From the NCBI GenBank assembly GCA_038396585.1, contig CP121691.1:2108001-2172000 (forward strand): DNA of 64,000 bases, in the 5' to 3' direction. Positions 8,256 through 15,774 of this stretch are shown here, in pieces. Position 1 is the stretch's first letter. Every line of letters begins with the position of its first letter. The stretch comes from Vallitaleaceae bacterium 9-2 (lineage in GTDB: Bacteria > Bacillota > Clostridia > Lachnospirales > Vallitaleaceae). The position numbers and the translations under genes are program-made. The notes below the pieces were generated by a model. That model did no database searches, had not been told where the DNA came from, and saw only the letters and a program-made list of their open reading frames with translations.

Positions 8256-9176
8256 TTATTTTGCATCTGCTAAAGCTTTTTCTGCTAATGCATAGAAATC
8301 ATTAACATGAATAGATACACCTGAGATTACGTCAACATGACCTTCATCATCAACGTATTCGATTGCTGTAACGTCTTGTGTTTCTAACAAGTAGTTTTCA
8401 ACAGCTTCTGCTTGCTCATGCCATTCAGCACTTGCTCCAGCTTTTTCAACCATACCGTATTCACCGTTCATTGATGCTTCTTTTTTGTCTGCGCCGCTTT
8501 CATCAACAGCACTCCAGTTTACAGCTACAATATCACCAAATAATACAGTTACATCAATTGTACCTTTCCAACCGCTATCAGCAAATTGGTCTTCTTCTGC
8601 ATGGTAAGCACCATCAGTGTAAGGACCTTTTTCTTGAGGACCGTTTGCTAAAGCTTTTTCTGCTAATGCATAGAAGTCATTAACATGAATTGTTACGCCA
8701 GAGATTACATCTACATGACCTTCGTCATCTTTGTATTCAATTGCTGTAACGTCTTGTGTTTCTAATAAGTAGTTTTCAACAGCTTCTGCTTGTTCATGCC
8801 ATTCAGCAATTGCGCCGCCGTATTCAACCATACCATAAGCACCATTCATTGATGCTGTTTTTTTATCCACACCTGCTGTTTTGCTAATTGCTGTCCAGTT
8901 GATATCAACCATTTTTCCGTCTGCAACTTCAATAACGATTGCACCTTTCCAACCACTATCAGCAAATTCATCTTCTTGTGCATAGTAAAAACCATCCGCT
9001 AAACTACCAGCTTCAACAGCTGCATCATCTGATGTCTCATCTGTTGTTTCTTCTGTAGTCGCATCTTCTTGTGTTGTATCTGTTGTCTCATCTGTTGCAG
9101 GCTCATCTTTTCCACAACCTACAAATAAAGCGACAACTAATAACATTGTTAAAAATAAAGCAATAATCTTTCTCAT
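8256..9176 (-). CDS. pplA: PplA-like lipoprotein with two FMN-binding domains
   Basis: Protein of 306 residues: lipoprotein signal with Cys21 (FVGC), an acidic Thr/Glu/Asp-rich tether (about 22-58), then two FMN-binding domains of 126-residue period (about 61-180 and 187-306). Each starts near SGWKG and ends with DVISGVT (Thr162) or DVISGVS (Ser288), the predicted ApbE flavinylation sites. This is the architecture of Listeria PplA, the surface flavoprotein of flavin-based EET. The acidic tether would let it reach through the cell wall. First gene of the cluster, with a strong promoter and GGAGG site. Symbol is given by analogy. Confidence 0.82.
   Translation of the reverse strand: MRKIIALFLTMLLVVALFVGCGKDEPATDETTDTTQEDATTEETTDETSDDAAVEAGSLADGFYYAQEDEFADSGWKGAIVIEVADGKMVDINWTAISKTAGVDKKTASMNGAYGMVEYGGAIAEWHEQAEAVENYLLETQDVTAIEYKDDEGHVDVISGVTIHVNDFYALAEKALANGPQEKGPYTDGAYHAEEDQFADSGWKGTIDVTVLFGDIVAVNWSAVDESGADKKEASMNGEYGMVEKAGASAEWHEQAEAVENYLLETQDVTAIEYVDDEGHVDVISGVSIHVNDFYALAEKALADAK
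8259..8996 (-). repeat. 378-bp tandem duplication encoding the two FMN domains
   Basis: Copies span about 8637-8996 and 8259-8618 and are offset by 378 bases (126 codons). The C-terminal halves of the two units are almost identical in protein (from EWHEQAEAVENYLLE to HVNDFYALAEKALA), and closely similar in DNA, pointing to recent duplication or gene conversion within the gene. Confidence 0.85.
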
Positions 9177-9230
9177 TTAACTACCTCCATAAATATTATA
9201 CATAGTTACAGACTTATGTCTGATAGGTGA

Positions 9231-9279
9231 ATTATATTATTTTGACAAATAATTGTCAATGTTTTGGTCATATTGGTCA
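9231..9279 (-). promoter_or_regulatory. promoter and candidate operators of the PplA-like gene
   Basis: Minus strand TTGACA (9254-9259), a 17-base spacer, TATAAT (9231-9236). The -35 lies inside a perfect inverted repeat TTGACAA-N4-TTGTCAA (9242-9259). Just upstream, TTGGTCA occurs twice on the plus strand with 9-base spacing (9264-9270, 9273-9279). A CAGAC-TTAT-GTCTG repeat (9209-9222) lies at the expected transcript start. These are candidate sites for the CitB-type regulator or another factor. Confidence 0.75.
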
Positions 9280-9296
9280 TTTTGTTATTTAAGTCA

Positions 9297-9677
9297 TTAT
9301 TTTATGCTGGCAATGGCCTCAATCTCAATAAGCACATCTTTAGGCAGTCTAGCTACTTCTATCGCAGATCTTGCAGGATATGGTTGTTGAAAAAAAGACG
9401 CGTAGATTGCATTGACGTGTTCAAAATGATTTAAATCTTTCAAATATACCGTCATTTTAACAACCTTTTCCATCGTTAGTCCAGCTTCTGCTAAAATAGC
9501 TTGAACATTTTCTAACGATTGCCTTGCTTGATTATCAATTCCTGTAGGTATATCACCAGTTTGAGGATTGATGGGTATTTGACCTGATGTATAGAGAAAG
9601 TCCCCTATTTGAACAGCTTGCGAATAAGGTCCTATCGCCTTGGGCGCATTGCTTGTTATAATTGCTTTTTTTTCCAT
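9297..9677 (-). CDS. ridA: RidA family enamine/imine deaminase
   Basis: Protein of 126 residues, the full family length. It hydrolyses reactive enamines and imines such as 2-aminoacrylate released by PLP enzymes. Seen: GPYSQAV near the N-terminus, [11 protein letters not shown], and the active-site Arg in [13 protein letters not shown] followed by the closing EIEAIA. GGGAGG precedes the ATG. It lies 19 bases after the amino-acid permease gene, suggesting a shared transcript and a role in amino-acid breakdown. Confidence 0.95.
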   Translation of the reverse strand: MEKKAIITSNAPKAIGPYSQAVQIGDFLYTSGQIPINPQTGDIPTGIDNQARQSLENVQAILAEAGLTMEKVVKMTVYLKDLNHFEHVNAIYASFFQQPYPARSAIEVARLPKDVLIEIEAIASIK

Positions 9678-9696
9678 TTCTACCTCCCTTCACTTC

Positions 9697-11040
9697 TTAC
9701 ATTATATCGTATTTGCTTTTATAAAACAACAAACCGAAGAGTAAAACTCCTACACATATGAGTAAGTATATTCCGATACTTGGATTTAACATACCACCAT
9801 AAATAATTGTCAATGCTCCGATTACAGCTATAATCGGCTTGACAAAACGGGAAAAAAAGCTTAAATCACTGAAATTTTTCATTGCATAAATATATAAGAA
9901 GATATAGACACCATAGACTAGCACTATAGGTATTTCATCAATTGCAATAAAACGTCCGAAAAGATTGTTTAAACTGGCGTACCACAAAAACAAATACGTA
10001 AACGATACAATTCCCGATGCAATTGCTGCACGCATAGGCATATGAAACCTAGGGTTGACTTTGGATAATACTTTGGGCATCGGTCCTTGTCCGCGAACTG
10101 CCAATGCATAAGGTCCGCGTATATTTGTTAGGACTAACCCATTTAAAGTCCCTAGACAAGAGACCACTACAAACGCTGTCAACAAAACAGCTGCAATAGG
10201 TCCAAAGAGAATGTTTGCCACCAACGTAACTGCATCATCACCTTGATTCATAATCTGCTGAGTTGGAAGCACTCCCGCAATTCCCAAGAAGTATGTGATA
10301 TATACTAAAAATACAATTAACGCTCCCATAACCAAGGCTTTAGGCAGGTTTTTTTTAGAGTCTTTAATTTCATTATTGATTGTGATAGCTACAATCCACC
10401 CCTCATAGGCAAATGCTGATGCCACCACCGCAGAGGAAAGGGTACTGCTTTTACTTCCTACTGTATAGGATGCTTCAATAAAATTATCATATGTCATGCC
10501 ATTAATCACGCCATAAATTGTACCTGCAACAGCAATTAAGAGTAGCGGTATCAATTTGATAATAGTTGTTCCAACTTGCAAATCTCCTGCAATTTTAGGC
10601 GCAACAGAGTTAAGAATATACATAAATAACAAGAAAAAAGCTGCAAGATACCAAATAATATTAGGATCTACATCTCCAAGATTAAATAGAGAGACGGTAT
10701 ATCGCGCGGATACCCAAGCTAAAATAGCAGTTAGCGGAGAAAAGTACAGTATCCAATTAAACCAGCCAACTAAATACCCTGCTTTTTTCCCGTATGCAGC
10801 TTCTGTATAATCTACAATACCATTCGTTTTTTCAATACGTTGTGCATAATCGGCAAAGACAAGTGCACCAAAAACCATGGCAATAGCTCCAAGTCCCCAT
10901 GCAAGCAATCCTAAAATTAAATTTCCTTGGGTCGATATTAATACATCGTCTGCTTTAAAAAAGACACCTGAACCAATAACAACTCCGACAACCATGGCTA
11001 CAGCTGTAAATAGCCCATATTTTTTTTCAAGGTTTTCCAT
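9697..11040 (-). CDS. APC superfamily amino-acid permease
   Basis: Membrane transporter of 447 residues with about twelve hydrophobic segments. The N-terminus shows VGVVIGSGVFFKADD, the glycine-rich TM1 break typical of the APC superfamily, and ASAFAYEGW near residue 205 for the TM6 region. Substrate cannot be assigned. AAGGAG precedes ATG 11040. Upstream gene of ridA. A TATAAT on the minus strand near 11090 is the probable -10, but I see no good -35. Confidence 0.9.
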   Translation of the reverse strand: MENLEKKYGLFTAVAMVVGVVIGSGVFFKADDVLISTQGNLILGLLAWGLGAIAMVFGALVFADYAQRIEKTNGIVDYTEAAYGKKAGYLVGWFNWILYFSPLTAILAWVSARYTVSLFNLGDVDPNIIWYLAAFFLLFMYILNSVAPKIAGDLQVGTTIIKLIPLLLIAVAGTIYGVINGMTYDNFIEASYTVGSKSSTLSSAVVASAFAYEGWIVAITINNEIKDSKKNLPKALVMGALIVFLVYITYFLGIAGVLPTQQIMNQGDDAVTLVANILFGPIAAVLLTAFVVVSCLGTLNGLVLTNIRGPYALAVRGQGPMPKVLSKVNPRFHMPMRAAIASGIVSFTYLFLWYASLNNLFGRFIAIDEIPIVLVYGVYIFLYIYAMKNFSDLSFFSRFVKPIIAVIGALTIIYGGMLNPSIGIYLLICVGVLLFGLLFYKSKYDIM

Positions 11041-11105
11041 AATTTTCTCCTTGTATTTTCTATTTTATTTGTTACAATTATAATATAGTAATGTTATGTT
11101 TTACT

Positions 11106-11121
11106 ATGAATGACCATTCAT
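11106..11121. promoter_or_regulatory. inverted repeat between divergent permease and small gene
   Basis: ATGAATG-AC-CATTCAT, 7-base perfect arms, in the 100-base gap between the permease (minus) and the 48-codon gene (plus). It lies 22 bases before the small gene's ATG. A candidate operator acting on either promoter. Confidence 0.45.
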
Positions 11122-11143
11122 CATAAATATCGAGGAGGTATGT

Positions 11144-11290
11144 ATGACGTATAAAGAAGTAATTAAAAAATTAGAATCTATCGGTCTTGAAATCGACTAT
11201 GATTTTATTGACAAAGAAGTCAAAGATCTTGATCAAGAATGCGATAACCCTAATGATTTCGAAGCAAAAATTCGTGCACACCAAAAGTAA
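11144..11290 (+). CDS. 48-residue acidic protein of unknown function
   Basis: Small open frame from ATG 11144 to TAA 11290 with a GAGGAGG site 5 bases upstream and a strong terminator 15 bases downstream, so it is very likely translated. The product begins MTYKEVIKKLESIG, is rich in Asp, Glu and Lys, has one Cys (residue 37) and looks helical with no membrane segment. I do not recognise the family. It is the only plus-strand gene in its neighbourhood, divergent from the permease and facing ohrR. Confidence 0.75.
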   Translation: MTYKEVIKKLESIGLEIDYDFIDKEVKDLDQECDNPNDFEAKIRAHQK

Positions 11291-11305
11291 AGACCATGAG
11301 CAAAT

Positions 11306-11333
11306 AACAAAGAGGCATAGCCTCTTTGTTTTA
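11306..11333. terminator. bidirectional terminator
   Basis: AACAAAGAGGC with GCCTCTTTGTT, 11-base arms and a 3-base loop, then TTTT on the plus strand and AAAA before it for the minus strand. It serves the 48-codon gene and ohrR, whose stop abuts it. Confidence 0.9.
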
Positions 11334-11759
11334 TGATGTTCTTCCTAAAATTTTATACAGCACTTGATATAATATCGTTGCTTCTTCTTCAGTTATATTC
11401 ATTTCTTTGGCCATTGCATGAGGAATAAAGAGCGCTTTATTCTTAAGCTCCCATCCCTCTGGCGTCAACTCTACAACAACGCTACGTTCATCTTCTGGCA
11501 ATCGGCGTCTACGGACCCAATGTTGCTTTTCCAGCTTTTTTACCACGGGTGTTAACGTTCCGGAATCAAGAAAAAGCTTTTCCCCTAACTGTTTAACCGT
11601 TAATTCTTTATGTTCCCATAGTACGAGTAACGTAAGATACTGTGTATATGTTAATCCAATTTCATCCAAATATGGTCTATAACGTTTTATAATTTCCTTA
11701 GAAGCTGCATATAAAGGAAAGCAAAGCTGGTTGTCTAATCTTAATGCATTATCGTCCAT
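11331..11759 (-). CDS. ohrR: OhrR-type MarR regulator (organic peroxide sensor)
   Basis: MarR-family repressor of 142 residues. The N-terminus reads LDNQLCFPLYAASKEI, which carries the reactive Cys13 of OhrR proteins. The winged helix lies about 45-105 with TYTQYLTLLVLWE and the wing LPEDERSVVVELT. No second Cys is present, so it is the one-Cys type that needs a low-molecular-weight thiol or overoxidation to respond. No ohr peroxidase gene is adjacent. It follows the epimerase gene by 18 bases on the same strand. Its operator is not identified. Confidence 0.85.
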   Translation of the reverse strand: MDDNALRLDNQLCFPLYAASKEIIKRYRPYLDEIGLTYTQYLTLLVLWEHKELTVKQLGEKLFLDSGTLTPVVKKLEKQHWVRRRRLPEDERSVVVELTPEGWELKNKALFIPHAMAKEMNITEEEATILYQVLYKILGRTS

Positions 11760-11777
11760 TATCGATGCATCACTCCT

Positions 11778-12791
11778 TTAAAAACTTTTTTTCGCCTGTT
11801 CAATAACTTCTATGACACGGTCACACCACTGATCAAATTCCGGGTCTTTTTTTTGCATGTCTTCATGGGACAAATGATAGTCTATGCTTTCACGAATACC
11901 TTGATCAAAGCGTGTTGTTGCCACAAACTCAGGAACAAGCCGCTTTAGTTTAGCGTTATCAAAAACAACAGAATTTGCCTTATCACCTAAAAGTCCACCG
12001 TTAAAGTCATAGGAACTTGTTGCATCTAAAAACTCTGAAGCAACATGTACTGCATAAAGCGGTCTGTCACAGGCATTAGCAATCGATTGATAGATTTGAT
12101 TCCATGTTAGACTTTCATCCGAAGTAATCTGAACCGCTTCTCCAATGGCATGTAGATTTCCCATTAAACCTATAAAACCTTTTGCAAAATCACGTGAATG
12201 GGTCATCGTCCAAAGGGACGTTCCATCTCCATGAATAATAACCGGCTTTTCATCAAGTATACGTTGAACTACAGACCAACCACCGTTATCTCCATGAACA
12301 CCTAGCGGAATAGAGCGGGCATCATAGGTGTGACTTGGGCGAACAATCGTCACCGGAAATCCACTTTCTCTATATTGGGTCATTAAATACTCTTCACATG
12401 CAATTTTATCTCTAGAATATTGCCACTTAGGATTGGATAATGGAGTTCCTTCAGTAATCCGATAATCGGACAATGGTTTTTGGTATGCTGATGCTGAACT
12501 TATGAAAATATATTGACGCGTTCTTTCTTTAAAAAGTCGTACATCCCTCTGAACATGTTCTGGTACAAAGGCAATAAAGTCACATACCACATCAAATGTC
12601 AGGTCTTTAATACGTTCGTGTATTTGTTCCTCATCATTGATATCTCCATGAATCAGATGAAGGTTCTTGCCATCTAAATCATGCTTGCGATTCCCTCGAT
12701 TTAAAATATATAGCTCCCATCCAAGTTCAAGTAATTTTTTGCTAATGGATAAGCTTATAGTCCCAGTTCCTCCAATAAATAAAGCCTTCAT
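11778..12791 (-). CDS. NAD-dependent epimerase/dehydratase (extended SDR)
   Basis: Protein of 337 residues with an N-terminal Rossmann motif GGTGTIS (residues about 7-13), ISSASAYQKP near residue 115 and the catalytic-type Tyr-x3-Lys in YSRDKIACEEYL. This is an extended short-chain dehydrogenase resembling nucleotide-sugar epimerases. The substrate is not identifiable. It shares direction with ohrR, 18 bases downstream, so it may be co-transcribed with that peroxide regulator. The ATG is at the family-typical position, though the upstream site is weak (GGAGAAGG). Confidence 0.85.
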   Translation of the reverse strand: MKALFIGGTGTISLSISKKLLELGWELYILNRGNRKHDLDGKNLHLIHGDINDEEQIHERIKDLTFDVVCDFIAFVPEHVQRDVRLFKERTRQYIFISSASAYQKPLSDYRITEGTPLSNPKWQYSRDKIACEEYLMTQYRESGFPVTIVRPSHTYDARSIPLGVHGDNGGWSVVQRILDEKPVIIHGDGTSLWTMTHSRDFAKGFIGLMGNLHAIGEAVQITSDESLTWNQIYQSIANACDRPLYAVHVASEFLDATSSYDFNGGLLGDKANSVVFDNAKLKRLVPEFVATTRFDQGIRESIDYHLSHEDMQKKDPEFDQWCDRVIEVIEQAKKSF

Positions 12792-12828
12792 CTACCTTCT
12801 CCTCTCCAATGCATTTATGTTTTTCCTC

Positions 12829-12864
12829 AAAAATGGTGTCACAATACATGTGACACCATTTTAT
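12829..12864. terminator. terminator after fprA
   Basis: AAATGGTGTCAC and GTGACACCATTT arms (12831-12842, 12850-12861) with A and T runs on both sides. It ends the fprA transcript on the minus strand and could work in both directions. Confidence 0.9.
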
Positions 12865-12885
12865 TATACTAGGAAATATAAACTT

Positions 12886-14106
12886 TTACAATGCATGGAT
12901 TTCTTCGACTAAGCGTTCCAAATCCTTGTCAATTTTGGCGTAATCATCTTTTTTGGCTTCACCTTTAAAGATGTGAGAATCGACCACATTCCATTTCATA
13001 CGCATACGTTCCATAATTTCATTAAATTCCTTAACCGTACCTGGCGCCCAACCATGAGATCCAAAGCAATAAGACAAACGGTTAACAATGCGTTTACGTC
13101 CTATTTCTTCTAAAGACATAGCTACTGGTGGGAACATATTATATTCATAGGTTGGCGCAGCTACAATAATTGTTGCTGATGCCAAGGCAGAGGTTAATAC
13201 CTGCCCTAAGGATGTCTCAGGTACACGATGCGCATGTACTTTTAAACCTTTATTTGTCAAATACTTAACAGCATGATCAACAGCTTTTTCCGTCATGCCA
13301 TACATAGATCCCCAGAGGATCATAACTTCTTCTTTTTTTCCATGGTTTAAGCTGTACTCAATGTATCGCTTATAAATATCAATAATTGTCTGTGGATTTT
13401 TTCTCCAAATCAAACCATGCCCCGGCGCAATAACTTCCACAGGTAACGCTTCTGATTTTTCAACAGCTTTTTTTACTTGGTGGGAAAAAGTTGCGAGAAC
13501 ATTGGCATAGTATCTTAATCCCTCTTCTTCAAAAAATGGGTGTGTATCCGGATTAAAATCATCATCAAAAACATGTCCTTCAAATAATCCAAAGGTACCA
13601 AACAAGTCACAAGGAAATAACGTTTTTGATTGTGTATCAAATGTCATCATCGTCTCGGGCCAATGTACATTAGGAATCTCTGAAAATTCTAATACACGTC
13701 CTTGGCCAAGATCTAATTGATCACCTTCTTTAACAACCATAATGTTTTCTTCGTGTTCATAAAAGTGGGTCATTAAAGCGGCTGCTTTTTGTGTACAAAC
13801 GATTTTAAAATCATTGGTAATCTTTTTAAGGTCTTCAATCCATCCCGAATGGTCCGGCTCCATGTGATTAACAACAAGGTAGTCAATATCTTTTGGGTCA
13901 ATATTAATCTCATCAAGCATTTTGATTAATGTCTCAGGTACACCATCCCATCCGCAAACACCATCAATAATCGCTGTCTTTTCACCTTTTACGATGTATG
14001 AGTTAACTGTTACACCTTTTGGAATCTCCCAGATTCCTTCAAATAAAATATCTTCAACGGCTACAGATAATTGGTATATGCCGCTACTTACTTCTACTGG
14101 TTTCAT
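12886..14106 (-). CDS. fprA: flavodiiron protein FprA (A-type flavoprotein, O2 reductase)
   Basis: Protein of 406 residues: a metallo-beta-lactamase-like diiron domain (1-250) and a flavodoxin domain (about 255-400, starting MILWGSMYGMTEK). The diiron ligands are all visible: H-x-E-x-D-H in NHMEPDHSG, His in NVHWPE, Asp in FPCDLFG and His in APGHGLI. In Clostridia this enzyme reduces O2 to water and protects the anaerobe; some members reduce NO. It stands alone between a terminator and its own promoter, which overlaps a PerR/Fur-like box. GGAGAG precedes the ATG. Confidence 0.95.
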   Translation of the reverse strand: MKPVEVSSGIYQLSVAVEDILFEGIWEIPKGVTVNSYIVKGEKTAIIDGVCGWDGVPETLIKMLDEINIDPKDIDYLVVNHMEPDHSGWIEDLKKITNDFKIVCTQKAAALMTHFYEHEENIMVVKEGDQLDLGQGRVLEFSEIPNVHWPETMMTFDTQSKTLFPCDLFGTFGLFEGHVFDDDFNPDTHPFFEEEGLRYYANVLATFSHQVKKAVEKSEALPVEVIAPGHGLIWRKNPQTIIDIYKRYIEYSLNHGKKEEVMILWGSMYGMTEKAVDHAVKYLTNKGLKVHAHRVPETSLGQVLTSALASATIIVAAPTYEYNMFPPVAMSLEEIGRKRIVNRLSYCFGSHGWAPGTVKEFNEIMERMRMKWNVVDSHIFKGEAKKDDYAKIDKDLERLVEEIHAL

Positions 14107-14144
14107 ATAATCTCTCCATTTCTTTTTACTTCATTAATGTTAAA

Positions 14145-14193
14145 CAATAATGATTATCACGTGTATTATAGCTTATTTGAGGTATAAATTCAA
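14145..14193 (-). promoter_or_regulatory. fprA promoter with PerR/Fur-like box
   Basis: Minus strand TTGAAT (14188-14193), 17-base spacer, TATAAT (14165-14170). Right after the -10 lies TGATAATCATTATTG (14145-14159), matching 11 of the 14 defined positions of the PerR/Fur consensus TTATAATnATTATAA. In clostridia fprA is a known PerR target, so peroxide- or metal-responsive repression is plausible. Confidence 0.7.
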
Positions 14194-14211
14194 GGTACTA
14201 TAGAAGAAAAT

Positions 14212-14239
14212 TTGACATTCGACCATATAATGATATAAT
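14212..14239 (+). promoter_or_regulatory. sigma-A promoter of rplY
   Basis: TTGACA (14212-14217), 16-base spacer, TATAAT (14234-14239), 63 bases before the rplY ATG. Confidence 0.85.
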
Positions 14240-14302
14240 ATATTGAGCGATAAAAACGAATATAGGTCTTTTATCTATGTTCGCTATCATAAGGAGGTTT
14301 AT

Positions 14303-14914
14303 ATGCCAGTATTAAAAAGCGAAAAACGCAATGAACAACTGAACGGTAAACAACTTAGAAAAAATGGAATTATTCCTGCTATTCTATACGGAAAGAACTT
14401 AGAGGCTCCAGTAAAATTACAAATTAGCGAAAGTGACGCTATGCAATTTCTTAAAAAGAACTCTGCTGGTGCACAAGTAGAATTAACCGTTAATGGAGAA
14501 AAACAATTAGCAATGCTTAAAGATGTGTCTCGTACAGTTCTTAGCAACAACATTGAACACATTGATTTCCAAGCTTTAACTGCAGGTGAAAAAGTTAAAG
14601 TAAGTGCACACATCAACTTCTTAAATGGAGAAAAGGCACCTGCTGATGCACTTGTAAGCGAATACCTACAAGAAATCGAGTACGAATCATTACCTCAATA
14701 TCTTGTAGACCACATTGATGTTGATCTTGCAGGTCTTCAAATTGGAGATTCTATCCAAGTTAAAGATTTAGACATGTTTAAAGATGATAATTACAACGTA
14801 ATTACTCCTGAAGATTCAACAATCGTTGTTCTTTCATTAGCGAAAGAAGAATCTGTGGAATCTGATGAGAACGCAGATGCTGAAGTACCAGTTATTGGTG
14901 CTGACGAAGAATAA
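14303..14914 (+). CDS. rplY: ribosomal protein bL25, Ctc form
   Basis: Protein of 203 residues: N-terminal L25 5S-rRNA-binding domain (about 1-95, with LRKNGIIPAILYGKN) and C-terminal TL5/Ctc beta domain (about 100-185), then an acidic tail. The long Ctc form is usual in Gram-positive bacteria. The frame is open from 14243, but ATG 14303 has a perfect AAGGAGG site and gives the family start PVLKSEKR. Monocistronic, with its own promoter and terminator. Confidence 0.95.
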   Translation: MPVLKSEKRNEQLNGKQLRKNGIIPAILYGKNLEAPVKLQISESDAMQFLKKNSAGAQVELTVNGEKQLAMLKDVSRTVLSNNIEHIDFQALTAGEKVKVSAHINFLNGEKAPADALVSEYLQEIEYESLPQYLVDHIDVDLAGLQIGDSIQVKDLDMFKDDNYNVITPEDSTIVVLSLAKEESVESDENADAEVPVIGADEE

Positions 14915-14940
14915 TACATTCTTACATAACATCGATTCTA

Positions 14941-14970
14941 AAACAGCTGATATATATCAGCTGTTTTTTT
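14941..14970 (+). terminator. rplY terminator
   Basis: AAACAGCTGATA with TATCAGCTGTTT and a following T7 run. The A run on the other side lets it also act for the convergent ABC gene. Confidence 0.9.
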
Positions 14971-14982
14971 GTTTCTACTTTG

Positions 14983-15774
14983 CTAAAGAACATATCCTGC
15001 CTTTGTCTGCCGTTGTTTTCCACAATATTTACAATAATCTGGTGCCACTTGCGAAAATGCATCGTCCTCTGATAGTATTTTATTACTATAGTCTCGACTT
15101 ATGCGACCATCACTTAATTCAATGACACGGTCTGACTTTGCCGCTATATGATCATTATGTGTAACAATAATGATGGTCGTCTTAAGGTTTGCGTTGATTT
15201 CGCGAAACAGACGATATACTTGTTGTGTCGACTCACTATCTAAGTTCCCTGTCGGCTCATCCCCTAAAAGAATCGCCGGCTCATTAATCAACGCTCGTGC
15301 AATCGCTACACGTTGCTGCTGACCACCTGAGAGGTTGGTCGCTTTATTGTTCATATATTCTTTGAGTCCCACAAGTTCAAGCAATTCCTTTGCTCGCTTT
15401 AAGCGTTTGTTATGGGATCTTCCCTCTTTAATCCATGTTGGAATTAACACATTTTCCAAAGCCGTAAATTCAGGTAACAAATGATGGAATTGAAAAATGA
15501 ACCCTAAGTTTTCATTACGAAATACCGCCAACGCATCTTCATTCATTTGACCAAAATCAACACCATCAAAAATAATTTTTCCTTGTGTCGGTTGATCAAG
15601 CGCTCCCAAAATATTTAATAGTGTTGATTTTCCCGAGCCAGAGTAACCTATAATTGAAGTAAACTCTTCACGCGCAATTGAAAAATTTAAATCATGCAAG
15701 ACTTTATTACGAATTGTTGTTCCATAGACTTTTGATAAATCAATAGCTTCCAACAATGTTTTTTGATTATCCAT
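14983..15774 (-). CDS. ABC transporter ATP-binding protein (MacB/LolD type)
   Basis: ATPase of 263 residues for the adjacent FtsX-like permease. Walker A in GYSGSGKSTLL (about 43-51), Q-loop FQFHHLLPEFTALENV, signature LSGGQQQRVAIARAL (about 146), Walker B ILLGDEPTGNLDS, and the H-loop in IIVTHND. The family ends near residue 230; here a further tail carries YCKYCGKQ, a single C-x2-C pair that could bind metal or form half a zinc ribbon. It overlaps the permease gene by 8 bases. Third gene of a MacAB-like efflux set. Confidence 0.93.
   Translation of the reverse strand: MDNQKTLLEAIDLSKVYGTTIRNKVLHDLNFSIAREEFTSIIGYSGSGKSTLLNILGALDQPTQGKIIFDGVDFGQMNEDALAVFRNENLGFIFQFHHLLPEFTALENVLIPTWIKEGRSHNKRLKRAKELLELVGLKEYMNNKATNLSGGQQQRVAIARALINEPAILLGDEPTGNLDSESTQQVYRLFREINANLKTTIIIVTHNDHIAAKSDRVIELSDGRISRDYSNKILSEDDAFSQVAPDYCKYCGKQRQTKAGYVL

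Noticed and set aside
8378-8683. 101-codon plus-strand open frame
   Set aside because: It is antisense to the PplA-like gene and arises from its repeats and codon bias; no ribosome site and no plausible protein.
4968-9176. Rnf or Nqr complex component genes
   Set aside because: FMN-binding domains occur in RnfG/NqrC too, but no other Rnf/Nqr subunit is nearby and both proteins are lipoproteins as in EET loci.
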